NCBI RefSeq assembly: GCF_048595595.1
Contig: NZ_CP184347.1
Length of the DNA stretch: 64,000 bases
Origin: Bacteroides pyogenes_A
Lineage (GTDB): Bacteria > Bacteroidota > Bacteroidia > Bacteroidales > Bacteroidaceae
Strand: one strand, 5' to 3'
Shown here: positions 1 through 7,237 of the stretch, in pieces
Numbering within the stretch: position 1 is the stretch's first letter
Layout of the letters: the number at the start of each line of letters is the position of its first letter
Program-made: the position numbers and the translations under genes
The notes under the pieces: generated by a model
What the model was told of the DNA's origin: nothing
Seen by the model: only the letters and a program-made list of their open reading frames with translations
The model's database searches: none

Positions 1-515
1 TGACCTACTACCGTCCGGCCAAAGAAGAACCCGAAATATATGCAGAACCCGATAATCCATTAGCATTTACGATTATAAAAGACTATATCCGCTGGAAAGA
101 TAATAAAAATCATAGTGGCTATAAGATAAAAAACGTGTATCATAAGCAAAGCTATTATCCGGGATGGATAAAAGAAGACAAAATGACTTTTAAAGGAATA
201 CGTCTCGCCGAAAATGCCGTGGATGAAGGCAAATTTAATCCCGGCATAAATTCTGGCGGAGTTTATTTTGTTCTCTACGGCTACAGATACGGGTATGTGG
301 ACAACCAACCGAATCAGAGAGACGGTTCGACCATTGACATTGATTGGGCTATTGACAAAGACGGCAACCCTGCTAACCTGCCCGGTATTGATTTTGTGAA
401 AGTATATAACGGTGTAAACCAAGAAAACGGATGGTTGGGGGAAACTTCTACTGAGGTACAACGGGGGGAAGATCTGCATATGCTTGGAGTAAATATTGAC
501 ACAATAAAAGACTGA
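1..515 (+). CDS. PKD-like surface protein, 5' end outside window
   Basis: The reading frame is open from base 3 to the stop at 513-515 and has no start in view, so the N-terminus (and any signal peptide) lies upstream. The visible 170 residues contain the block TIDIDWAIDKDGNPANLPG followed by IDFVKVYNGVNQENGWLGE. From memory this block is typical of PKD-like cell-surface proteins of Bacteroides that sit beside DUF5074 propeller lipoproteins in transport loci. Two further lipoprotein genes follow on the same strand after 38-nt spacers, so it is probably part of their operon. Ligand binding or surface display is an inference; no enzymatic motif is visible. The stretch is AT-rich compared with most of the window. 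Confidence 0.7.
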   Translation, partial: TYYRPAKEEPEIYAEPDNPLAFTIIKDYIRWKDNKNHSGYKIKNVYHKQSYYPGWIKEDKMTFKGIRLAENAVDEGKFNPGINSGGVYFVLYGYRYGYVDNQPNQRDGSTIDIDWAIDKDGNPANLPGIDFVKVYNGVNQENGWLGETSTEVQRGEDLHMLGVNIDTIKD

Positions 516-553
516 TTATAAATCAAATCACTAATTATTTAAATATTGTCACA

Positions 554-1342
554 ATGAAAAAAATATTCTCATTTTTGACATTGACAGCACTGATCGTATT
601 TGCATCGTGCTCAAAAGAAAACATCGTTTCTACGGATAATGATGTTGTTGCTCCGGGATCCGAACAGATACTTACAGTACAGGGACATCCTTATGAGGTG
701 TCAAAATCGCAAGTAAAGAATATCAAGAAGTCTTCCCGCTCAGTGATGATTTCTTTAAACGGGGGCGATCCGGGTTTCTCAATGGACGACATCCAATTTT
801 GGGCAGGCACAGGAACCAACAAAGCTGCAATGGTTATTGAATGGCACGATGGGAAAACGAGCGATGCTTTGGTATGGGGCTATAAATGGAATGGCACTGC
901 TTATGGATTTGATATGATACGTGAAATTGTAAAAGCAGATCCTCGCCTGATATTTCTTACTCATATGACCGGACCGATGGGCAATACTATTGCCGGATTA
1001 GGATACAATATTAACCAAACGGGGGCACATTATTTAATTTACGATGAAGATAGTACAAATCCACATTATCCGATAGATGGAATCGTTGTTACAAATGCCT
1101 ATAACTATGACAATTGGAGATATTCAGACCCGGCAGACCATTGGCGGTCGGGTTGGTACCAAGGCTATTGGAGTTATTGGGTAAAAGATTCGAAAGAAGA
1201 AGAATGGCAATACTCTAATTGGGGAGCTTCGAGCCGCGAACTTGTAAACGGCAGTTGGGACGGATGGTCATACCTCGATGATATGAGTATATGGACAGGG
1301 CGTCCGCTCGGAAATAAATTTACTCCCGCAGCATTGAATTAA
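554..1342 (+). CDS. Surface lipoprotein of unknown function
   Basis: A 262-residue protein with a lipoprotein signal (MKKIFSFLTLTALIVFASC; lipobox ASC, acylated Cys at 19) followed by SKEN, a tail compatible with surface export in Bacteroides. The mature part is rich in Trp, Tyr and Gly: FWAGTGTNKAAMVIEW near residue 85, WGYKWNG near 110, and many Trp residues in the last 80. The GTGTNKAAMVIEW/WGYKWNG pattern suggests a compact beta-rich binding domain, but I cannot name the family. It lies between a PKD-like gene and a DUF4988/DUF5074 gene. In Bacteroides, such neighbours often accompany corrinoid (BtuB/BtuG-type) uptake, so small-ligand capture at the surface is possible but not shown. Confidence 0.75.
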   Translation: MKKIFSFLTLTALIVFASCSKENIVSTDNDVVAPGSEQILTVQGHPYEVSKSQVKNIKKSSRSVMISLNGGDPGFSMDDIQFWAGTGTNKAAMVIEWHDGKTSDALVWGYKWNGTAYGFDMIREIVKADPRLIFLTHMTGPMGNTIAGLGYNINQTGAHYLIYDEDSTNPHYPIDGIVVTNAYNYDNWRYSDPADHWRSGWYQGYWSYWVKDSKEEEWQYSNWGASSRELVNGSWDGWSYLDDMSIWTGRPLGNKFTPAALN

Positions 1343-1380
1343 TACAAAACATATAGTCAAACAATTAAAAATTACTCGTA

Positions 1381-3294
1381 ATGAAAAAACTAACAAACTT
1401 CTTAGTTATTTTGCTCAGCAGTGTCGTATTGTTTAGCTGCTCGTATGACGATTCTTTTTTGAAAGAGGAAATCGAAAAAATGAAAACCGATATAAAATCG
1501 TTGAAAGAACAAACGACATCGCTGAAAACCGTTGTCGATGCGTTGAATGCCGGCAAGGTAATAACCAATGTCAAAAAACTTGCCGATGACAAAGGATATA
1601 AAATCACATTTAACGATGGTGCCGCTATTGAAGTGCTCAATGGTGAAAAAGCACCTGTCATCGGAATTCAAGAATCGGAAAACGTGTATTACTGGACAAT
1701 TACCACCAACGGCAAAACCGAATTTTTACTCGATAAGAACAATCATAAACTGCCCGTATCGGGAAAAGAGGGAAAGCCGGGCAATACTCCCGAGTTGGGA
1801 ATTGATGCCGAAGGCTATTGGACGGTGAACAACATCCGCATAAAAGACGGGAACGGAAAAGATATAAAAGCAGAGGGAGATTCTTTTTTCAAAGAAGTGA
1901 AAGAGAATGAAAGTGAAGTAACCTTTGTTTTGGCAGATGGAAAAACAATCGTAATTCCCAAAGTTGGCGATACGTTTTTATATTTTGAGTTGCCCGAAAA
2001 CGTACAAATGTTTGTAGGAAAACCCGGAGAGAATTTGCGATTGAGAATAAAATTCGCCAATATAGACGCAATGGAAATTACCACTAAGCCGAATCAATGG
2101 CGGGTAAACCTCCACCGTCCTGATAAATATGTAAATGTCTCCATTCCGAAAGACGCAAAATTTGGCGTATACGAAGTCGTTTTGCGCGGGTTAGACAAAA
2201 AAGGGTTGGTATTTATGGCTGTTGCCAAAATAAGTATTGCTGCGGCACAAGGATTTACCGACCCAATGGGTGCCTTTATTCTCAACGAAGGCAATATGAC
2301 CACCGAAAACGGCTCACTCATCTTTATTTCTTCAAGCGGACACGTTTTTGATAAAGCATACGCCAATATAAACGGACAAGAACTGGGCAACGTAACACAA
2401 GACCTTTTCATTAAAGATAAGAAAATATGGATTATCTCGCAAAACGGAACGGTAGCTGCAACCGGAACCGTATTTAAGAACGAAGGAATGCTTGTGGTAG
2501 CAAATGCTGAGACAATGAAGCGAGTGGCGGTGTACGATGAGGTGCTTAAAGAAAATGGTAAATACAAATTGAGTTGGCCGACGCACCTTGCCGTGTTAAA
2601 TGACGAAAATGTTTTTATCAGGGACAACCAAGGAGTAAGTTTATTCAACAGTAAAACCGAAGAATTAACCCTTATACCAAATACAAGGGGAGCCGCTAAA
2701 AACCGTATGGCTGTGGCAAACAATAAAGTATTCGTGATTAAATCGAGACAACTCATCGTGTTTGAAGCCGATAAAAAAGAAATCGTACATACCATTGATA
2801 TGGGGGCTGCCATTAGTGGGGTAATAACGTCAAAAGACGGTAATCTATGGGTATCCACAACCGGAAACCCCAATAAAATTTCTAAAGTAGATAGCAAAAC
2901 TTTCACAATCCTCAAAGAAAATGCAATTACTGAAGGACGTGTGAGCAATGGTTTTTGGTCTACGCCCGGTATAACTGCAAAAGGAGACACATTATATTAT
3001 TCCGGAGGAAGCCCTGTGATTTATCGTCATATCTTTAGTACAGGAGAATCAAAGAAAATGATAGATACTAAAACATTGGTTTCTAATGCAAATATGGTTT
3101 ATAATGGACCGGGCGTTCATCCCATCACCGGTGATGTATACATAAATACGATTAAAGGATTCGGTTGGGATTTTACGATAAACAATATCAGTGTTTTCAA
3201 TTTCGATGAAAAATTACCCTCTCCCCTTAAGGCTAATTACGAAGACTATACGCGTTTCCCGGCAGGAATATTCTTTAGTGCCAATTTTAAATAG
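1381..3294 (+). CDS. DUF4988 / DUF5074 beta-propeller lipoprotein
   Basis: A 637-residue lipoprotein (signal MKKLTNFLVILLSSVVLFSC, lipobox FSC). Residues about 22-55 form a Lys/Glu/Leu coiled coil (EEIEKMKTDIKSLKEQTTS). Residues 55-190 are DUF4988-like, with a short collagen-like GKEGKPGNTPE stretch and repeated YWT/DG turns. From about 285 (GAFILNEGNMTTENGSLIFI) to the end runs a DUF5074/YncE-like propeller resembling the BtuG corrinoid-binding lipoproteins. The family suggests capture of a small ligand at the surface for a TonB-dependent partner, which is not in the window. A terminator hairpin follows at 3375-3409, so it is probably the last gene of its operon. Confidence 0.85.
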   Translation: MKKLTNFLVILLSSVVLFSCSYDDSFLKEEIEKMKTDIKSLKEQTTSLKTVVDALNAGKVITNVKKLADDKGYKITFNDGAAIEVLNGEKAPVIGIQESENVYYWTITTNGKTEFLLDKNNHKLPVSGKEGKPGNTPELGIDAEGYWTVNNIRIKDGNGKDIKAEGDSFFKEVKENESEVTFVLADGKTIVIPKVGDTFLYFELPENVQMFVGKPGENLRLRIKFANIDAMEITTKPNQWRVNLHRPDKYVNVSIPKDAKFGVYEVVLRGLDKKGLVFMAVAKISIAAAQGFTDPMGAFILNEGNMTTENGSLIFISSSGHVFDKAYANINGQELGNVTQDLFIKDKKIWIISQNGTVAATGTVFKNEGMLVVANAETMKRVAVYDEVLKENGKYKLSWPTHLAVLNDENVFIRDNQGVSLFNSKTEELTLIPNTRGAAKNRMAVANNKVFVIKSRQLIVFEADKKEIVHTIDMGAAISGVITSKDGNLWVSTTGNPNKISKVDSKTFTILKENAITEGRVSNGFWSTPGITAKGDTLYYSGGSPVIYRHIFSTGESKKMIDTKTLVSNANMVYNGPGVHPITGDVYINTIKGFGWDFTINNISVFNFDEKLPSPLKANYEDYTRFPAGIFFSANFK

Positions 3295-3374
3295 GCAGTG
3301 AATCAAGAGTATACTGGTGATATGAACCCCGTAAGTTGGGCAGTAAATTATTAAACAGTCTTTAAACTATCTTA

Positions 3375-3409
3375 AAAGAGTCCGGTATGGCACCGGGCTC
3401 TTTCCTTTT
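3375..3409 (+). terminator. Rho-independent terminator after DUF5074 gene
   Basis: Arms 3375-3386 (AAAGAGTCCGGT) and 3392-3403 (ACCGGGCTCTTT) pair over 12 positions with one T-G wobble and a 5-nt loop, followed by CCTTTT. It separates the lipoprotein operon from the protease gene. Confidence 0.75.
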
Positions 3410-3598
3410 AGCCGTGATTGGAGCCTTTTGTTTGAACATCTATCTTCTGCAGAAACGGCAAAACCATATGTGATATACAAAAAACGATTTGTTTGTTTTT
3501 AAAGTATTGCTGTCGTCCGGTGAACCTCAGAATAAGACAAAGCCAAGTATGTGTGTAAATTTGCACGCATCTTATAATGATCCGTCCTACTAAATAAC

Positions 3599-3607
3599 TA
3601 CCTTTGC
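3599..3607 (+). promoter_or_regulatory. Bacteroidetes -7 box upstream of IdeS-like gene
   Basis: TACCTTTGC matches the TAnnTTTG consensus of Bacteroides promoters. A second match, TAAATTTGC, lies at 3556-3564, so the exact start of transcription is ambiguous. Both lie between the upstream terminator and the protease gene, which suggests separate transcription. Confidence 0.5.
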
Positions 3608-3665
3608 GCCGATTATCTGCGATGATAACATGAGTATGAATATAAAAACAACGATACAGGACTTT

Positions 3666-4616
3666 ATGAAACAATTTGCCAAGGTATATTATTGTGCGGT
3701 CTTATTCCTCATTTCGCTCTACCAACTTCTGTTGACCGGTTGTGAGCATGATGAATATTTCGGGGAAAAACAACCTGAAGTTGAAATCGGACAAGAAAAA
3801 CCCGAAGAGAACAAGACAGACAATTCCGCCTCTATGGAGCATCATGTTTTTGCTAAAGGAGTGACGGTGGAGCATGGTTGGCACGATGTAGATAAACTGA
3901 AAAGGCCGCAGGACGTTATGGCCTGCTGGCTTATTACAGCCTCCAATATGCTTCAGTGGTGGCAAGACAGATATATCGAAGAGGGCTGTAAACTACCCGA
4001 AGGTACTCCCAACGGAAAAGGTATAGGCCCATACAGATCGGCTATATTTGATGACGCCATCACCAAATTTGTAAACCTGAATAATGGGGGAAACATTACT
4101 AACGGTCTGCTCTGGTACGTAGAAGGGAAAAATGCCGACATTACCGGCCATGCTTATCCTGTGCCCAATACAGGCGGCTATCTTAAGAAAATCCAAGGAA
4201 GACAGTTGGAATACGGCGAGAGGTTCTTTCTCTCTTATGATGATTGGGGAAAGATGACTACGGAGAAAGAAGCTTTGCGCGTCTTTTCCGAAAGTCTGAT
4301 CAAACGGCTTAAAACAGGGGCAGCCATCGGTGTCGACATCAAAACGCATGTAGGTGTTGGCGGGATGTTGCATGCAATCACTCTTTGGGGAGCGGAAGTA
4401 AATAACGAGAATGAGGTGACGAGCGTATATATCACAGATTCGGATGATTATGAGCATCAGCTTGTTCGTTGCCCCATAGAGGCCTGCAATAATGAAATTT
4501 ATAACTCCAAAGAGATTGCCATGAAAATACCTGCCGGAAAGGCTTACGACAAAGGGGCTACTTGGGCAATAATGCGTCTGTTCTATCTGTCACCGCCAAA
4601 GTTGACTCATTCTTAA
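3666..4616 (+). CDS. IdeS/Mac-family cysteine endopeptidase-like lipoprotein
   Basis: Resembles the streptococcal IgG-cleaving protease IdeS (Mac-1, peptidase family C66). With the start at 3666 (316 residues), KQFAKVYYCAVLFLISLYQ leads to a lipobox LTGC with Cys26; an in-frame ATG at 3630 would only add 12 polar residues. Matching blocks in order are VFAKGV, GWHDVDK, VMACWLITASNMLQWW (candidate nucleophile Cys87), GGMLHAITLWGAE (candidate His236) and SVYITDSDD (Asp258/Asp260). IdeS has the same order: CGAATAGNMLHWW, NHVINLWGAD, YVTDSD. The full triad is therefore visible. A surface-anchored protease acting on host immunoglobulin is the family-based guess; the substrate cannot be told from sequence. 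It follows a terminator and its own promoter. Confidence 0.85.
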   Translation: MKQFAKVYYCAVLFLISLYQLLLTGCEHDEYFGEKQPEVEIGQEKPEENKTDNSASMEHHVFAKGVTVEHGWHDVDKLKRPQDVMACWLITASNMLQWWQDRYIEEGCKLPEGTPNGKGIGPYRSAIFDDAITKFVNLNNGGNITNGLLWYVEGKNADITGHAYPVPNTGGYLKKIQGRQLEYGERFFLSYDDWGKMTTEKEALRVFSESLIKRLKTGAAIGVDIKTHVGVGGMLHAITLWGAEVNNENEVTSVYITDSDDYEHQLVRCPIEACNNEIYNSKEIAMKIPAGKAYDKGATWAIMRLFYLSPPKLTHS

Positions 4617-4702
4617 TGCTTTAAGCCGAAATGAGGATTTGAGCAGATTTTGCCTCTTCATGACTTTTATGCTTCTCTAAGGCAATTCTGAAAGAACAGA
4701 GC

Positions 4703-4800
4703 TTCTCAAAAAAAAGGCGGCGGCGTCTGAAAAAAACACGGGCGGCCTCTGAAAAAAAGGCGGCGGGCTTTGGAAAAAACACGGCGGGCTTTGAATTGAA
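4703..4800. repeat. Four tandem ~21-22-bp intergenic repeats
   Basis: Units of the form CTTTG(AAAAA)ACACGGCGGG recur with the TCTG/TTTG element at 4726, 4748, 4769 and 4790 (spacings 22, 21, 21). The same unit family recurs at 24546-24675 and, inverted, near 39460-39500. No gene is supported in the 4617-5229 spacer; frames crossing the array encode only repetitive FFFKAR-type peptides. Confidence 0.85.
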
Positions 4801-4947
4801 ACATAATGGTGTTTGAACAAACACATGACATCGGCGGCCATCGCCGAAGAGTTTTGAATTGAAACATACCGGTGTTTGAACGTGTTTGCCGGCGAACAGG
4901 CATACGTTGTCCTGGGCCTTTTAATTGAAACACTACCGGTGTTTGAG
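4791..4947. repeat. Three spaced palindromic repeats
   Basis: Copies at 4791-4818, 4854-4881 and about 4919-4947 share TTGAATTGAAACATACCGG and then TGTTTGA. Each contains an AAACA...TGTTT inverted repeat around ACCGGT. Spacing of the ACCGGT-like core is 63 and 67 bp. The intervening sequences differ and are GC-richer. The rest of the spacer, 4948-5229, shows no feature I can support. Confidence 0.7.
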
Positions 4948-5229
4948 CTCGTATGCAGATTTTTACGATGCGGTAGCGGAGAGTTGCCGAAAAAGGCGGG
5001 GAAGTTTGAACACATCTATTGAAATGACTCTCGACTATGGGTTATCTTGTCTTTGAATCACCTTCGGTTCTGCGAGCACTCTCCGAAGTAATGCTTGCCC
5101 CTATCAATGCTTTGAAACTTCCGCCCCTTCTTTCCCGAGAATCTCTTTAAAGTATTCTTATTCTGCACACACGTATACTTTTTCCGAAAAAGTATAGGAC
5201 ATTTGTTCCGGCCGGAAGAGCCGATTCTC

Positions 5230-6267
5230 TTACAGTTTGAATTCTGCCCATAAAGGATAATGGTCGGATAATAAATAGGATAGGCTGCGCTTGGATAAGT
5301 TTCTGTTCTGAAGAGCCTTTCCTATAAAGTCATAATTTCCGCCATTGATGAATTCCATGGATAGTTTGGGCTGTTTGCCTTCGCCGTTGAACCATGCAAT
5401 CTGGTCGTAATATTTGCTTTCGTTGAAGATGGAACGAGTGACCTGCTTGTTCTGCAATTCCGGCGGAACGTACAATCCTTCCGAAAGGAACGTCTGGTCA
5501 AGAAGATCGCCGCGTTCTTCTATATTGAAATCGCCCAACACTATTAAATTCTGGTGATAAGCATTTATGTCTGTTGCCCATGCCGAAAGCCATTGAGCAA
5601 TGCCTTTCAATTCTTTGATCCGGTCGGATGATTTTTTACCATAAAGGATGTGCAGGGTGACTAAGATAAATGTTTGCTGGTTAGATTTAAAACTTACTGC
5701 ATAAGGTGTACGTACAAATTGCTCGTCGAGCGCTTTGTCCGAAACAACTTTGGTCCATTCGTTCGGAACAACCAGCTCGCCCGCCAGTCCGGATAATTTT
5801 ACTCTTCTCGTATCGAACAGATAAGCCATCCGCTCGCCGTTTCCGGAGTCTCCTTTGTTTACATCGGTCAGAATCAAAGACCAGTGTTCACCCAACAACT
5901 TGAGTGTGTCTCTCAAGGCGCGGATGTTGGCTTTCACTTCTTGAACAGCTATCACGTCGAAGCGTCGGATGATCTCCGCAATGCAGCACACCGAGTGCAA
6001 ATCTCTTTTGGGATTATCGTTTTCTTCACTTGCCCATTTTCGTGTCAAATCACCGAATGCCCGGATGTTCCAACTGGCTATGAGCAAATTGCGGTCCAGC
6101 TTCTTTTCCGGAATTTTCAGATCCAGATCTTGGCGTAAGAGTTCTAAATTCTCGGAAACTTCTTTGGGTGGGATGTCGAGTATTGCATACATAATGAAAT
6201 GTTTTTGTTTCAATTCTGTTTGGCGGTTTTGTATTACAACATTTAAACTTCGCCTTTTGTTTTTCAT
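5230..6267 (-). CDS. Endonuclease/exonuclease/phosphatase family protein
   Basis: 345 residues with the full set of EEP (DNase I-like) motifs: ASWNIRAFG (metal-site Asn, near 65), VIAVQEVK (Glu near 106), NGERMAYLFD, LVTLHILYG (catalytic His), VLGDFNIE (Asp/Asn near 250), YYDQIAW and LLSDHYPLWAEF (C-terminal Asp-His). The fold hydrolyses phosphodiester or phosphomonoester bonds; the substrate (nucleic acid, lipid or sugar phosphate) is not evident. No signal peptide is visible, so it is probably cytoplasmic. An alternative start MYAILDIPP would remove 25 residues. It is isolated, between a repeat region and a divergent AT-rich spacer. Confidence 0.85.
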   Translation of the reverse strand: MKNKRRSLNVVIQNRQTELKQKHFIMYAILDIPPKEVSENLELLRQDLDLKIPEKKLDRNLLIASWNIRAFGDLTRKWASEENDNPKRDLHSVCCIAEIIRRFDVIAVQEVKANIRALRDTLKLLGEHWSLILTDVNKGDSGNGERMAYLFDTRRVKLSGLAGELVVPNEWTKVVSDKALDEQFVRTPYAVSFKSNQQTFILVTLHILYGKKSSDRIKELKGIAQWLSAWATDINAYHQNLIVLGDFNIEERGDLLDQTFLSEGLYVPPELQNKQVTRSIFNESKYYDQIAWFNGEGKQPKLSMEFINGGNYDFIGKALQNRNLSKRSLSYLLSDHYPLWAEFKL

Positions 6268-6677
6268 GATATTTATTATTGTTTTCCGGGCCGTTTTTGT
6301 GTCGCCGCCGGCTTTGTTTTTATTTGTTCTTTTCCTATTTGTGATGTGATTGTTTCTTCATCCTCTTTCTGACAGAAGGATTGACCGGTGGAAGGGTATT
6401 GGGTTTTACTTTTCCACTTGTTTGTAATATATCGAGTTATAGTTTTCTTTTGAAGAAAAACGGACAGCAAATCGTTTTTTGTGAAATTTAAAAGTTAAAA
6501 GATCTTATTATTCTTGTTTCTTCGATCTAATTCTATGTCCGCGATTGTTTAATAAAAAAAAGTTCTACAAAATAATTGCTTATTTTGAAAAAAAATGAGA
6601 CATTTGTAAGAAGTAGATAATCTTGGTAGACGAACGGAAAACAATAATTAAGTGAACAAACCCTAACAGTTAATTCA
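6268..6677. other. AT-rich divergent intergenic spacer
   Basis: A 410-nt spacer between the leftward EEP gene and the rightward AraC-type gene. It is strongly AT-rich near 6540-6650, as expected for divergent regulatory DNA, but I see no clear TAnnTTTG box, hairpin or credible coding sequence. Confidence 0.5.
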
Positions 6678-7142
6678 ATGGATGATTTAGAAAACAAAAA
6701 AAAGGAAGGAATTCCTAAAAAACGCCCTTATAATCTGAGGGATAAAAAGGAAAAAAAAGCGGCGTACAGATCTTTGATCAGACCTGAGTTGGCAGATGAG
6801 TTGTATGATAAAATTCTGAATATTGTTGTTGTTCAGAAGAAGTATAAGGACCCTGATTTTTCGGCCAAAGATTTAGCCAAAGAACTTAAAACGAATACCC
6901 GTTATCTTTCTGCTGTCGTAAACTCTCGGTTTGGAATGAATTATTCTTGTTTGTTAAATGAATACAGGGTGAAAGACGCCTTGCATTTATTGACGGACAA
7001 ACGTTATGCCGACAAGAATGTGGAAGAGATCAGTGCGATGGTGGGCTTTGCCAACCGTCAATCTTTTTATGCAGCATTTTATAAGAATGTAGGTGATACT
7101 CCTAACGGATATCGCAAAAAACATGCTGAAAAAAAGAAGTAG
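6678..7142 (+). CDS. AraC-type helix-turn-helix DNA-binding protein
   Basis: A 154-residue protein with a basic N-terminus (KKRPYNLRDKKEKKAAYRS) and an AraC/XylS DNA-binding domain over residues about 55-150: DFSAKDLAKELKTNTRYLSAVVN is the first HTH, and VEEISAMVGFANRQSFYAAF with NVGDTPNGYRK is the typical second HTH and tail. There is no sensor, receiver or membrane domain, unlike the large Bacteroides hybrid regulators that end in this fold. It might respond to a partner protein or be constitutive. It lies 95 nt upstream of the DPP III gene on the same strand; regulation of that gene is possible but not shown. Confidence 0.85.
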   Translation: MDDLENKKKEGIPKKRPYNLRDKKEKKAAYRSLIRPELADELYDKILNIVVVQKKYKDPDFSAKDLAKELKTNTRYLSAVVNSRFGMNYSCLLNEYRVKDALHLLTDKRYADKNVEEISAMVGFANRQSFYAAFYKNVGDTPNGYRKKHAEKKK

Positions 7143-7237
7143 TTGCATTGCCTGTAACAAAATAGAAGGAATTGCCTCTGATGATAAACGGAGATAATTC
7201 CTTTTTCATTTTATTTTAATCTTAAAACTGATTTGTT

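Noticed and set aside
1..3294. Cobalamin riboswitch for the surface lipoprotein locus
   Set aside because: The leader of this operon is outside the window; nothing resembling the B12 box was seen inside it.
4677..5015. Open frames with FFFKAR/MFQFK repeats
   Set aside because: Translation of intergenic repeats on both strands; no start context or known domain.
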